The translations under genes were made by a program, and so were the position numbers. A DNA stretch of 64,000 nucleotides from an uncultured Acidobacteriota bacterium (GTDB lineage Bacteria > Acidobacteriota > UBA6911 > CAINFC01): positions 1 to 64,000 of the forward strand of contig CAINFC010000216.1 of NCBI GenBank assembly GCA_903847975.1, read 5' to 3'. The notes beneath the pieces are model-generated. The model made no database searches. It was given only the letters and a program-made list of their open reading frames with translations, and was not told the DNA's origin. Position 1 is the first letter of the stretch. Each line of letters begins with the position of its first letter. Shown in pieces: positions 16,713 to 25,157 of the stretch.

Positions 16713-18173
16713 TCAGCAGGAATAATCCAGGTATACGGTTTTCAACTTGCTGTAGAACTCCACGGCCGAGGCCCCCTGCTCCTTGAAGGAATCGGTGCTG
16801 GACTTTTTCACTCCGCCGAAAGGCGCCTGCAGAGCCAGTCCGGTACTGATCTGGTTGATTTTTACCACCCCCGCCTGGATCCGCTCCGCATACAGCATGG
16901 CTTTTTTGAGATCCCGGGTGACCAGGCTGGCGCTGAGCCCCATCTCGACTCCGTTGGCGATCTGCAGCGCTTCCTCGAATCCTTCCGCAGCCAGAACCGC
17001 CACGACCGGGCCGAACACCTCTTCCCGGGCGATGCGCATTCCGGGGGTGACCTCGGAGAGCACCGCCGGGGACAGGAACCAGCCGCGGGCGTATTCCCCG
17101 TCGAGGAGCCTCCGGCCTCCGCAGAGCAGCCGGGCGCCTTCGGCCACCGCACCTTCCACGTAGGCCAGGTCGCCCTCGAGCTGGTCGCGGCTGACCGCCG
17201 GCCCCATTTCCACGCCGGCTTGCAGTCCGTTGCCGACCCGCAGGGCGGCCGTCTTCTGCAACAACTTTTCCAGGAAAGGCTCCAGGACGACGCGCTCCAC
17301 GATGACCCGGCTGGTGGCGGTGCAGGCCTGTCCGGTCAGCCCGAATCCCGCCTTGACCACCAGGGTGGCCGCCAGGTCCAGGTCGGCGTCGGCCAGGACC
17401 AGGGTGGGATTCTTGCCGCCCATTTCCATCTGGGCGCGGGCCATGCGGCGGGCCAGCCGCTCGTAGATGCCCTGTCCCACAGCATAGGAGCCGGTGAAGC
17501 TGAGCGCGGCAACGGCCGGGTGGGAGGCGATCTCTGCGCCGACCGACCGGCCTTCTCCGACGACGACGTTCAGCACGCCGGCGGGCAGGCCCGCTTCGGC
17601 CAGGGCGCGGGCCAGCTCCAGGGTCATGGCCGGGGCCTGGCTGGCCGGCTTCATCACCACGGAATTTCCGCAGACCAGGGCCGGCGCCAGCTTCCAGGCG
17701 GGAATGGCGATGGGAAAATTCCAGGGGGTGATCAGCGCGGCCACTCCCACCGGCTCCCGTCGGGTGAAGAGAAGGTTGCCCGGGAGGTCGTGCGGAATGG
17801 TCTGGCCGCCCAGGACGTAACTCATTCCCCCGAAAAAGCGAAAAATATCGATGGCCCGCTGTACCTCGCCCAGGGACTCGGCCAGCGTCTTACCCTCCTC
17901 CCGGGTCAGCAGCTCCGCCAGCTCGGCCTTGCGCCCTTCCAGGATTTGCGAGGCTTTGCTGAGGATGCGTCCGCGGGCCACCGCCGTCTGAGCGCTCCAG
18001 GCCGGATAGGCCTTTTCGGCGGCCGAAACCGCCGCCGCGGCGTCTTCGCGTCCGCCGAGCGGATACTCCGCCACCGGCTCCTCGGTGTCGGCCGGGTTTC
18101 GGGTGGAAAAAGTGGCCCCGGTGCAGGAAGGCAACCACTGGCCGCCGATGAAATTTCCATAGGTGCGCATCAT
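16713..18173 (-). CDS. Aldehyde dehydrogenase, probable 2-oxoglutarate semialdehyde dehydrogenase
   Basis: NAD(P)-dependent dehydrogenase of 486 residues, typical length. It has the TPWNFPIAIPAWKLAPAL cofactor region, catalytic Glu in QMEMGGKNP and catalytic Cys in TGQACTATSR. Succinate-semialdehyde and 2-oxoglutarate-semialdehyde dehydrogenases both look like this. The adjacent FAH-type dehydratase and the IlvD-type dehydratase point to the latter, closing a Weimberg-type route into the citric acid cycle. A strong GGAAAGGAG site precedes the tandem ATG codons at 18173. The gene heads a two-gene minus-strand unit and diverges from the pseudouridine synthase. Confidence 0.9.
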   Translation of the reverse strand: MMRTYGNFIGGQWLPSCTGATFSTRNPADTEEPVAEYPLGGREDAAAAVSAAEKAYPAWSAQTAVARGRILSKASQILEGRKAELAELLTREEGKTLAESLGEVQRAIDIFRFFGGMSYVLGGQTIPHDLPGNLLFTRREPVGVAALITPWNFPIAIPAWKLAPALVCGNSVVMKPASQAPAMTLELARALAEAGLPAGVLNVVVGEGRSVGAEIASHPAVAALSFTGSYAVGQGIYERLARRMARAQMEMGGKNPTLVLADADLDLAATLVVKAGFGLTGQACTATSRVIVERVVLEPFLEKLLQKTAALRVGNGLQAGVEMGPAVSRDQLEGDLAYVEGAVAEGARLLCGGRRLLDGEYARGWFLSPAVLSEVTPGMRIAREEVFGPVVAVLAAEGFEEALQIANGVEMGLSASLVTRDLKKAMLYAERIQAGVVKINQISTGLALQAPFGGVKKSSTDSFKEQGASAVEFYSKLKTVYLDYSC

Positions 18174-18236
18174 CTCTTGTTCTCCTTTCCGCCTGGGGAG
18201 ATAAAATAATCCTGTCGGGTTTACATTACGTTCTTC

Positions 18237-19067
18237 GTGGCTAATTATATCAGAATGTCAAAAGGGGATTGCTTTGCGGATGCGGGAGCAAGGGTTGGTC
18301 TGGCACGTGCCCTGTCCAAGCTCGGGTTGTGCTCCCGGAGCCTTGCCGTGGAGCGGATCCGGCAGGGCCGGGTGACGGTGAACGGCCGTGTGGTCCGGGA
18401 CGCCGGGCAATGGGTTTGTCTTCTGAAAGACCGGATCCGGGTCGATGAAGGAGAGGTGCGCGAAGCAGTCAAGGTCTACCTGATGCTCCACAAGCCCCGG
18501 GGGACGGTGACCACCTGCCGGGACGAGCGCGACCGGGAGACCGTTTACCGCTGCCTGCAGGATGCCGGCCTGCCCTGGGTTTCGCCCGTCGGGCGCCTGG
18601 ACAAAGCCAGCGAGGGGCTTCTTCTTTTTACCAATGACACCCGCTGGGCGAGCGGGATCACCGATCCGGCGACGCACCTCGACAAGATGTATCACGTGCA
18701 GATCGACCGGGTGGCGGAGGAAGCGCTCCTGGAGAGGATGGCGGCCGGCGTGCCTCTGGCCGGGGGAGATTGCCTCCGGGTGAAAGCGGCGCATCTGCTT
18801 CGGCGCGGAACGAAAAACTGCTGGCTGGAAATCACGCTGGACGAAGGGCGCAACCGCCATATCCGCCGGCTTCTCCAGGTTCTGGAGGTGGGTGTGCTGC
18901 GCCTGGTGCGCATCTCCATCGGCCCCCTGCCGCTCGGCTCGCTGGCCAGGGGCTGCTGGCGCCACCTGACGCCCGGGGAAGTCGAAAGCCTCTCCCGGCG
19001 CGTCAGGGGACCCGGAAGCAGAAGGGATCTTTTTCCGCCAGCGGGTCCCGGCCGGTTCCCGCGGTGA
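18237..19067 (+). CDS. RsuA/RluB-family pseudouridine synthase
   Basis: RNA-modifying enzyme of 276 residues that isomerises a uridine in rRNA. An N-terminal S4 RNA-binding domain (ALSKLGLCSRSLAVERIRQGRVTVNG) is followed by the catalytic domain with PVGRLDKASEGLLLFTND, where the Asp is the nucleophile, and the late EGRNRHIRRL motif. The GTG at 18237 opens the frame; ATG 18255 is an equally plausible start because neither has a clear ribosome site. Its 3' end overlaps the convergent radical SAM gene by 65 bp. The target site in rRNA cannot be told from the sequence. Confidence 0.85.
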   Translation: MANYIRMSKGDCFADAGARVGLARALSKLGLCSRSLAVERIRQGRVTVNGRVVRDAGQWVCLLKDRIRVDEGEVREAVKVYLMLHKPRGTVTTCRDERDRETVYRCLQDAGLPWVSPVGRLDKASEGLLLFTNDTRWASGITDPATHLDKMYHVQIDRVAEEALLERMAAGVPLAGGDCLRVKAAHLLRRGTKNCWLEITLDEGRNRHIRRLLQVLEVGVLRLVRISIGPLPLGSLARGCWRHLTPGEVESLSRRVRGPGSRRDLFPPAGPGRFPR

Positions 19068-20010
19068 CTGCCAGGCATCCGCCGCAAGCCTTCCGGAGCC
19101 GGCACTTCCGGCAGCCCAGGCTTCCCCGCCGGTAGTCCTCCGCCGTGCGGGAGCGGTAGATGGAATCCAGGTCGCTGCTTCGAATGGACCCCAGCAGGGA
19201 GGGGAACTTGCGGCAGGCATGCACCTCTCCGTCCGGGAGCAGGGCCACGAAATTGAAGGCCGCGCCGCAGCCATAACCGGTGCAGCCCGGCAGCAAAGGA
19301 CGGCGGTGCCGTTCGCGCAGAATGTTGAACAGGTTGTCCTTGAAACCGAAGACCGGATTTGTTTTGCGGGCCAGAGAATAGGCTTCCAGAAATCCGGCAA
19401 AATCCGGCGGGGACGGCAGGAGCAGCGCCGCCCCTTCGCCGACCGGCGACAGGCGGTTGAAGGTAAATCCTTCGGTCAACCCGCGCAGCCTTTCTCCCAG
19501 GGGGAGGACCTGGTCCAGATTGTCCCGCGTCAAAGTCAGCATGACCCGGGTCGGGAGACCCTTCTGCCGCGCCAGGTGCAGAAAAGCCATGACCTTTTCA
19601 TAATGGCCGGAACCCCGGATGGAGTCGTTGTGCTCTTCCAGCCCTTCCAGGCTCACCTGGTAAAAGCCGGGCAGGCGGATACCGATCAGCCGGTCGATCT
19701 GCCGGCCGGTCGCGGGATTCCCGAGCAGCGTGACGGGGAGGTCCGCATCCGCGGCGGCCCGGTAAAGGTCCCAGAAGCAGGAATGCAGCAGCGGATCCCC
19801 TCCGGTGAGGCACAGCCGGGTTTTAACCCGGTGCCTGCGGCCGAAGGCGCGCAGATCCTCCAGCACCGCCAGGCACTCCGTGCGGTCCATCTCCGGGCGA
19901 TCGGAGCGGTCGTAGCAGTGCCGGCAGCGATAGGCACAGCGGTTGGTCAGGTGCCACTGCAAAGTGAAGGTTTCCGCTTTGCGGCCGCCCCACGCCCGCT
20001 CGCGGATCAT
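19003..20010 (-). CDS. Radical SAM/SPASM peptide maturase candidate
   Basis: Protein of 335 residues. The radical SAM cluster motif CX3CX2C is at Cys25, 29 and 32 (TNRCAYRCRHC), followed by a GGDPLLH glycine-rich segment. The C-terminus holds a SPASM-type extra-cluster region: a Cys in CGAAFNF, DGEVHACRKF, then CRKCRLRKACGGC and a terminal FC. SPASM enzymes usually modify peptides or proteins. The C-terminal pattern reminds me of the thio(seleno)oxazole-type maturase group (SbtM), but this is recollection and not a match. ATG 20010 overlaps the channel gene's stop as ATGA, so translation is coupled. The best substrate candidate is the Cys/Gly-rich tail encoded two genes upstream. Confidence 0.85.
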   Translation of the reverse strand: MIRERAWGGRKAETFTLQWHLTNRCAYRCRHCYDRSDRPEMDRTECLAVLEDLRAFGRRHRVKTRLCLTGGDPLLHSCFWDLYRAAADADLPVTLLGNPATGRQIDRLIGIRLPGFYQVSLEGLEEHNDSIRGSGHYEKVMAFLHLARQKGLPTRVMLTLTRDNLDQVLPLGERLRGLTEGFTFNRLSPVGEGAALLLPSPPDFAGFLEAYSLARKTNPVFGFKDNLFNILRERHRRPLLPGCTGYGCGAAFNFVALLPDGEVHACRKFPSLLGSIRSSDLDSIYRSRTAEDYRRGSLGCRKCRLRKACGGCLAVTAGTGRDPLAEKDPFCFRVP

Positions 20011-21761
20011 GCGACTTCCGCCGGGTCGGGAAATGGAATCCACTGGATGCCGATCACTTCGTCGCCCGGCGACCCGGAGCCGTACCGGGCATAGCTCTCG
20101 TAATCCTTTTCGCCCTGCTTTTTGATCAGGGCAGGAAATCCGTCGGACTTCTCCTCCCCGGCCGCAGCGCCTTGGGTAGGCGGGCCGGGCGGTATCACCT
20201 GGTGCCTGACCAGCATCAGGCTGTCCGGCAGAAGAATGCCCTGCAGGATTTCGGGGCAGAAGACCGCTCCCACGAAGGTCGGGGCCGCGGCTCCGGAAAC
20301 GCTTTGAATGGCATCGATGTGCAGGTCGTGGCGGATCTTCTCCTCCAGCTTGTCGTCGAAAATCCGCAATACCACCCGGCAGGCTGAATCCGCGCGCTTT
20401 CCCGCCAGCCCGATGCTCAGGTTGGCCAGGTCGTCGTCGGTCACCGCCAAAATGGCTTTGGCCCCGGATACGCCGGCTTTGCGCAGGGTTTCTTCCATCT
20501 GCGGATTGCCGATTACCACCGAGGCGATTTCCCGCACGGTCTGGACGAATTCGCCGTCCTCCCGTGCGCCGATGGCCACCACGGTTTCCCCGCTTCCGAC
20601 CAGGGCCCGCACCAGGCGAAAGCCGATGTCTCCCAGTCCGGCGACGATGATATGTCCCTTGAACCGCGAGCATCCCCGGGCCAGCACGTCGCGCAGCCGG
20701 GTTCCCAGCATCAGGTCGGTCATGATGCTGAACAGGATGGCCAGGGTGGCCGCCCCGCTCAGGATGACCAGCGAGCCGTACAGCTTGATCCAGGGCGGGG
20801 CGTTCATCAGGTTGAAGTCCCCGTATCCCACGGTGGCGACCGTGGCGATCACAAAATAGAAGGCATCCACCCAGGCCAGGCCCAGGTAGTAATGAAACAG
20901 GACGACGCTGAGGATGACTACGTGGAAAAGGGCGACCAGCGCAAAGCGCAGGGCTCCCGGAGCGTCGCGCCACCACTCGCCGATGCCGGCCCATGCCGCC
21001 CTCCAGCTGCCCGGCCTCCGCCGCCGGAACGGGCCTTTCCCCGCCTTGCCGTCGGACCGGCGCCGGGGGTTGGTCAGACGCAGTCCGATCAGCCGGGTTC
21101 CGGGTTCGAGGAGGCCATCCGCGGCGGGCTGAAAAACTGTTTTCTTTCCCGAAAGGCGGGCCACCACTTCCAGCCGGTTTACCCTGTGCCAGGCCTCGAT
21201 TGTTTTACCGACCCAGGGGGAGCCTTCCTCGATGCGGTGCTCCTCCAGAAAGCAGGTCATGCCGGATACCTCGAAGGTTCCCAGGGCGGTTTCCCCGAGG
21301 GCCGCCGCGGCGAAAGCCGGCGCCGCCAGGGCGGAGGCGGAAAGAGCCCGGCTGATTTTCATGGACTTTTCCAGGTGAACGGCCAGCTCGCGGTCGAAAA
21401 GCCGCATAACGATGGCGATTTTCGGGTTCAACCGCCGGGCATCCAGGGCGACGGAGACATTGGCCAGGTCGTCGTCGGTGACGATCAGGATCGCGCGGGC
21501 CTCGCGGATGCCGGCCTGCATGAGCAGCTTTTCATCCCGGGCATCTCCCAGAAGGACCGGGAAACAGGGCTCCGCGGCCAGCCGCCACTCTTCCTGGGTT
21601 TCCCGGGTGATGACCACTCCGCGCTCTCCCAGGCGGGAAAGGACGCACAGGATCCGGTGACCGACATGGCCCAGGCCGCAGACGATCATGTGTCCGGTCA
21701 GGCGGCCGGATTCCGCGGGCAGGTTCGTTTCGGGGGTGCTTTTCTCTGGCGCGGAAGCCAA
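20007..21761 (-). CDS. Potassium channel with RCK domains on both sides of the pore
   Basis: Inner-membrane protein of 584 residues. An N-terminal RCK/TrkA-N domain carries GLGHVG at 29-34. A two-TM pore module follows, with the selectivity filter TVGYGD at about 310-315, and then a second RCK domain with GLGDIG near 375. The first RCK precedes the membrane part, an uncommon order. The longest frame starts at 21848, overlapping the upstream gene by 83 bp. I prefer the TTG at 21761, because GGAGG lies 8 nt before it at the upstream stop and the protein then begins just before the RCK fold. The 3' end is coupled to the radical SAM gene by ATGA. RCK domains usually gate K+ flux in response to nucleotides or ions. 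Confidence 0.85.
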   Translation of the reverse strand: MASAPEKSTPETNLPAESGRLTGHMIVCGLGHVGHRILCVLSRLGERGVVITRETQEEWRLAAEPCFPVLLGDARDEKLLMQAGIREARAILIVTDDDLANVSVALDARRLNPKIAIVMRLFDRELAVHLEKSMKISRALSASALAAPAFAAAALGETALGTFEVSGMTCFLEEHRIEEGSPWVGKTIEAWHRVNRLEVVARLSGKKTVFQPAADGLLEPGTRLIGLRLTNPRRRSDGKAGKGPFRRRRPGSWRAAWAGIGEWWRDAPGALRFALVALFHVVILSVVLFHYYLGLAWVDAFYFVIATVATVGYGDFNLMNAPPWIKLYGSLVILSGAATLAILFSIMTDLMLGTRLRDVLARGCSRFKGHIIVAGLGDIGFRLVRALVGSGETVVAIGAREDGEFVQTVREIASVVIGNPQMEETLRKAGVSGAKAILAVTDDDLANLSIGLAGKRADSACRVVLRIFDDKLEEKIRHDLHIDAIQSVSGAAAPTFVGAVFCPEILQGILLPDSLMLVRHQVIPPGPPTQGAAAGEEKSDGFPALIKKQGEKDYESYARYGSGSPGDEVIGIQWIPFPDPAEVA

Positions 21762-21776
21762 CGGATTAACCTCCGC
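21759..21776 (-). promoter_or_regulatory. Ribosome site deciding a TTG start of the channel gene
   Basis: On the minus strand GGAGG overlaps the last Gly codons and TAA stop of the Cys-rich membrane protein gene. It lies 8 nt before TTG 21761. This gives termination-reinitiation geometry, and the alternative ATG at 21848 lacks it. Confidence 0.55.
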
Positions 21777-22701
21777 CGCACCCGCCGCAGCCTCCGCCGC
21801 ACCCGCCTCCGCACGAGGATCCGCTGCCGCAGGAGGAGGTCGCCGCACAGCTGGAACTGCAGCTGCTTCCGCCCTGGGATTTTTTGGTCCGGCTGCCGTG
21901 GGGGACCACTGCCCCGGAAAGAGTCGAGGGGAGCACCACCAGGCCGAAAGCGGCGCCGAGAAAGGTGAATTCGCTGGTTGTCCGGCCCAGAGCGAATTCC
22001 GACCGCCGATTTTTAAGGGAGGAGAACATGGACTGGATCTGCGAAAGGACCTGGTCCCCCAGCGCGGTGCGAAACTGGCGTATCAGGGCGAAGAAAACGA
22101 AAGGCACCAGCAGGGCGAGGACAACCAGGAACAGGATGTTGGTCCGGCCCCGCTCCAGGGCGATGAAAATTTTCAGGGCCGCCACGGCCCAAAGCGCGGG
22201 GATGGCGACCTGGATCCTTTTCCTGCGCTGCGCCTGCGTTTCCGGACCGGGCAGCAGCTTTCGGGCCTGCAGCCCTTCGGCGATGATTGCCGCCTCGGCC
22301 AGCACCACCTGGTCGGTGGCGAGGGATTCCACCATGCCCGGCGAGGCGAACTTAACCAGAATGGCCTTGTCCAGCGGCCGGCGCGCCTTGGCCGCGGCGT
22401 CCGGGCCGACCGCCTGGAGCGTGGACTTTCCGCCGGGGGAAGAACTGCTGCGGGAGGTGAGCAGGCCGCGCTCCAGGAGCGAGACCAGGGCCACCCGGAT
22501 GACCTCTCCACGTCCTCCCTGCAGATAAGCCACGGCGTGGGGATCCTGAGCCAGGTAGCGGGCATGAACATCCACCAAGTCCGCCCGTCCCCCCTCCGCG
22601 GCGCGCTGCCACAAAATGATCGCCAGGGCGCCCAGGGCACAAAGAGCGATATAAAAAATGAGAAATCCCGGTCCGTAAAGATCGAAAGGATTGAGGTTCA
22701 T
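21766..22701 (-). CDS. Membrane protein with Cys/Gly-rich C-terminal tail (TIGR04222-like)
   Basis: Protein of 311 residues. One TM lies near residues 10-32, more hydrophobic stretches near 148-190 and another near 245-265. The middle contains a soluble segment (ARYLAQDPHAVAYLQGGRGEVIRVAL) like that of the uncharacterised TIGR04222 membrane-domain proteins, which often end in low-complexity tails. The last 35 residues are almost only Gly, Ser and Cys, with seven Cys spaced 3-6 residues apart. The start is one base after the nucleotidyltransferase stop. No function is established. The tail resembles a substrate for post-translational modification, and a radical SAM/SPASM enzyme is encoded two genes downstream. 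Confidence 0.8.
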   Translation of the reverse strand: MNLNPFDLYGPGFLIFYIALCALGALAIILWQRAAEGGRADLVDVHARYLAQDPHAVAYLQGGRGEVIRVALVSLLERGLLTSRSSSSPGGKSTLQAVGPDAAAKARRPLDKAILVKFASPGMVESLATDQVVLAEAAIIAEGLQARKLLPGPETQAQRRKRIQVAIPALWAVAALKIFIALERGRTNILFLVVLALLVPFVFFALIRQFRTALGDQVLSQIQSMFSSLKNRRSEFALGRTTSEFTFLGAAFGLVVLPSTLSGAVVPHGSRTKKSQGGSSCSSSCAATSSCGSGSSCGGGCGGGCGGCGGG

Positions 22702-22702
22702 C

Positions 22703-23452
22703 TCAGTCCAGCCTTTCGGAGCGCCGGTACATGGCCTCGGCCAGGGCGATCAGCTCAAAGACCACCGGGCCGGGCGTGCCCGGGGGAAGGGCTTTGGTCT
22801 CGCGCGCCTGACTGACCCGCTCCAGGGTTGGCGACCAGCGGGTCCCTGCTATTTTTTCCGCAACCCGGGCCAGCGCTTCCTTGGGGGAGCGGACCGCGGT
22901 GCCCTCCAGCTGCAGCAGGCTGGCGGCGGAAGAGCGCAGCGGGCCGGCGGCATCGGCGATGACCGCCACCAGCTGCTCCTCGCGCAGCCCGATGGCCGTG
23001 TAGCGCTCCCGCAGGCGCAAAAACAGGTTCATCAGCACCTGGCGCAGCCGTACCTTCCGGGCTTCGCGGGAGGGATTCAGCCGGGCGATGACGTCTTCAC
23101 CAAAAAGAACACGGCGCCGGCGCTGCATGTCCTCGAACTTGACGGCGAAGGCCTCCGCGGCGGCCTCCGTCTCGGAGTCGAGGAGAAACATGGCTGCGGC
23201 CCGCGCGGCCATGTAGGCGGCCCGCAGCGGCTCCCGAAAAGAGTCCACGCGATCCTTCTCGAACCGCCGCAGCACGAACAGAAGGTTCAGATCGGAGGTG
23301 CTCCGCAGGTGCCCCTCGGCGCCGCTGCCGAAAAGGATTACGCTTTGCAGATCGTCGCCGAAGCAGCTTTGGGCCGAGGCAACCAGGCTCTCGAGCAGCT
23401 TTTCGATTTCCGGAGGCAAAGCCGCTCCGGTCGGCCGCACGGCAGTATCCAT
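22703..23452 (-). CDS. Degenerate nucleotidyltransferase-fold protein
   Basis: Cytoplasmic protein of 249 residues. An N-terminal nucleotidyltransferase (pol-beta-like) fold is recognisable from LFGSGAEGHLRSTSDLNLLF. The Gly42-Ser43 pair and Asp54 are present, but the second metal-binding Asp is replaced by Asn56, so classical transfer activity is doubtful. The C-terminal half is helical and HEPN-like in character, though no RX4-6H motif is evident. ATG 23452 is chosen because GGAG lies 7 nt upstream; an ATG 18 bp earlier lacks a site. It is the first gene of a tightly packed four-gene minus-strand operon and diverges from sthA. Confidence 0.75.
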   Translation of the reverse strand: MDTAVRPTGAALPPEIEKLLESLVASAQSCFGDDLQSVILFGSGAEGHLRSTSDLNLLFVLRRFEKDRVDSFREPLRAAYMAARAAAMFLLDSETEAAAEAFAVKFEDMQRRRRVLFGEDVIARLNPSREARKVRLRQVLMNLFLRLRERYTAIGLREEQLVAVIADAAGPLRSSAASLLQLEGTAVRSPKEALARVAEKIAGTRWSPTLERVSQARETKALPPGTPGPVVFELIALAEAMYRRSERLD

Positions 23453-23607
23453 ATTTTTTCTCCAAAGCAAGCCGCGCTTCCCTGGGCGGGAGGTCGCACC
23501 GGCTTTCCTGCCGGAGCGGCCTGCGCATGGTTCTCCCGCGACGTGCCGACAGATTTTCGATCCGATCCACTATTTTTATTTGCCTAAAGACTATCACACT
23601 CCGCCTA

Positions 23608-23637
23608 TTGTCGGAATTCGGGCAAGTGTTTTATACT
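23608..23637 (+). promoter_or_regulatory. Candidate sigma70-like promoter for sthA
   Basis: TTGTCG (23608-23613) and TATACT (23632-23637) are separated by 18 bp, about 60 bp before the sthA start, in the divergent region between sthA and the nucleotidyltransferase operon. Confidence 0.45.
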
Positions 23638-23698
23638 CATGCCATAATCGGGTAACTTTCTGGTAGGGCTAGGAAGAGGGGCGCGAGGGTCAGGAAAG

Positions 23699-25114
23699 GT
23701 GGCGGTTCATAACACGGATGTGATTATCCTGGGCGGAGGGCCGGCCGGCGAGCGGGCCGCGGTGCAGGCCGCCCGCGCCGGTCAGCAGGTCGTGCTGGTG
23801 GAGCAGGAGCGCGTGGTCGGCGGTACCTGCGTCAACTGGGGCACGATTCCCAGCAAGACCCTGCGGGAGAGCGCGCTTTTCGTGCTCGGGCTGACCCAGC
23901 GCAAGATCGAAGGCATTCACTGCCAGATCTCCCGGCCGTTCACCATGGCCGAGGTCATGTACCACAAGCAGACCGTCGTGCAGCGGGAGCTGGAGGTGAT
24001 CAACCGGACGCTGGGCCGTTACCGCATCGAAGTGCGGGAAGGGTTCGGGAGCTTTATCGATGCGCATACCGTTTCGGTTACCGGGCCGGACGGAGAGGAA
24101 AGGGACCGCCTGGCCGGCAAAGTGATTGTAATTGCCACCGGCTCCAGCCCCAACCATCCGGACGACGTGGACTTCAACCGCCAGACCATCTTTGACAGCA
24201 CCACCATCCTGGACCTGGAAAAAATGCCGGGAACCATGATCGTTCTGGGAGCCGGGGTTATCGGCCTGGAGTATGCCTGCATTTTCGCGGCGCTCGGCGT
24301 GGAAGTCACCCTGGTGGATACCCGGGAGCAGCTGCTGCCCTACCTGGACCGGGAAATCGTTTCCCTGCTGGAAAAAGGAATTGCCCGGGTCGGCGTGCGG
24401 CTGATTTCCAACGAACATTATCGCCAGGTAGAAGACCTCCGGGGAGAGCGCCGGGGGATTCGCCTGGAAACCCGCACCGGACGGGAGCTGCGGGCGGATG
24501 TGCTGCTCTACTCCGTGGGCCGCGACGGGAACACCGCCCGCCTGGGACTGGACCGCATCGGGCTGCGCCCCAACCCGCGCGGGCTGCTGGAGGTGAACGA
24601 ATACTACCAGACCGCCCACCCGCACATCTATGCCGTGGGGGACGTGATCGGCTATCCGGCCCTGGCCAGCACCTCCGCGGAGCAGGGGCGGCAGGCCATG
24701 CGGCATGCCCTGCACATATCCGGGCCCAAAGGGAAAACCGATGTGCTGCCCTTTGCCGTCTATTCCATTCCCGAAATCAGCTTTATCGGGCCTTCGGAAG
24801 AGGAGCTGCAGCGGAAAGGGGTTCCCTATGTCGTCGGCCGCGCGCAATATGGCATGAATCCCCGCGGCCAGATCCTGGAGGACCGGGAGGGATTACTGAA
24901 GCTGCTCTTCGACGCCTCCACCCTGCAGCTGCTGGGGGCCCACGTGATCGGAACCAGCGCCAGCGAGCTGATTCACATCGGGCAGGCCTTTCTCCGGGCC
25001 GGCGCCGATGCCTGGCAGGCGGCGGAAACCCTGTTTAATTATCCCACCCTCTCGGACCTTTACCGCCATGCCGCCTGGGAAGCCATTGCCGCCCGGAACC
25101 GCCGGCCGCAGTGA
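23699..25114 (+). CDS. sthA: Soluble pyridine nucleotide transhydrogenase
   Basis: Cytoplasmic flavoprotein of 471 residues that exchanges hydride between NADPH and NAD+. It has the FAD-binding GGGPAGERAA start, a VGGTCVNWGTIPSKTLRESA active-site region, an NAD-binding GAGVIGLEYA motif, and the C-terminal dimerisation domain. The second redox Cys of dihydrolipoamide dehydrogenases (CX4C) is missing: the region reads CVNWGT, which is the hallmark of SthA. The GTG start at 23699 follows AGGAAAG closely. The HD-GYP gene begins 43 bp downstream on the same strand. Balancing NADPH made by sugar-acid oxidation is a plausible but unproven link. Confidence 0.9.
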   Translation: MAVHNTDVIILGGGPAGERAAVQAARAGQQVVLVEQERVVGGTCVNWGTIPSKTLRESALFVLGLTQRKIEGIHCQISRPFTMAEVMYHKQTVVQRELEVINRTLGRYRIEVREGFGSFIDAHTVSVTGPDGEERDRLAGKVIVIATGSSPNHPDDVDFNRQTIFDSTTILDLEKMPGTMIVLGAGVIGLEYACIFAALGVEVTLVDTREQLLPYLDREIVSLLEKGIARVGVRLISNEHYRQVEDLRGERRGIRLETRTGRELRADVLLYSVGRDGNTARLGLDRIGLRPNPRGLLEVNEYYQTAHPHIYAVGDVIGYPALASTSAEQGRQAMRHALHISGPKGKTDVLPFAVYSIPEISFIGPSEEELQRKGVPYVVGRAQYGMNPRGQILEDREGLLKLLFDASTLQLLGAHVIGTSASELIHIGQAFLRAGADAWQAAETLFNYPTLSDLYRHAAWEAIAARNRRPQ

Positions 25115-25157
25115 CCGGGCTCATTTCCATGTTCCGTCGACCAGAAACGAAACGATC

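Noticed and set aside
20007-21848. ATG 21848 as start of the channel gene
   Set aside because: It overlaps the upstream Cys-rich gene by 83 bp and has no ribosome site, whereas TTG 21761 has GGAGG at ideal spacing.
21766-21880. Selenocysteine or readthrough in the Cys-rich tail
   Set aside because: The frame ends with TAA, not TGA, and no selenocysteine machinery is seen in the window.
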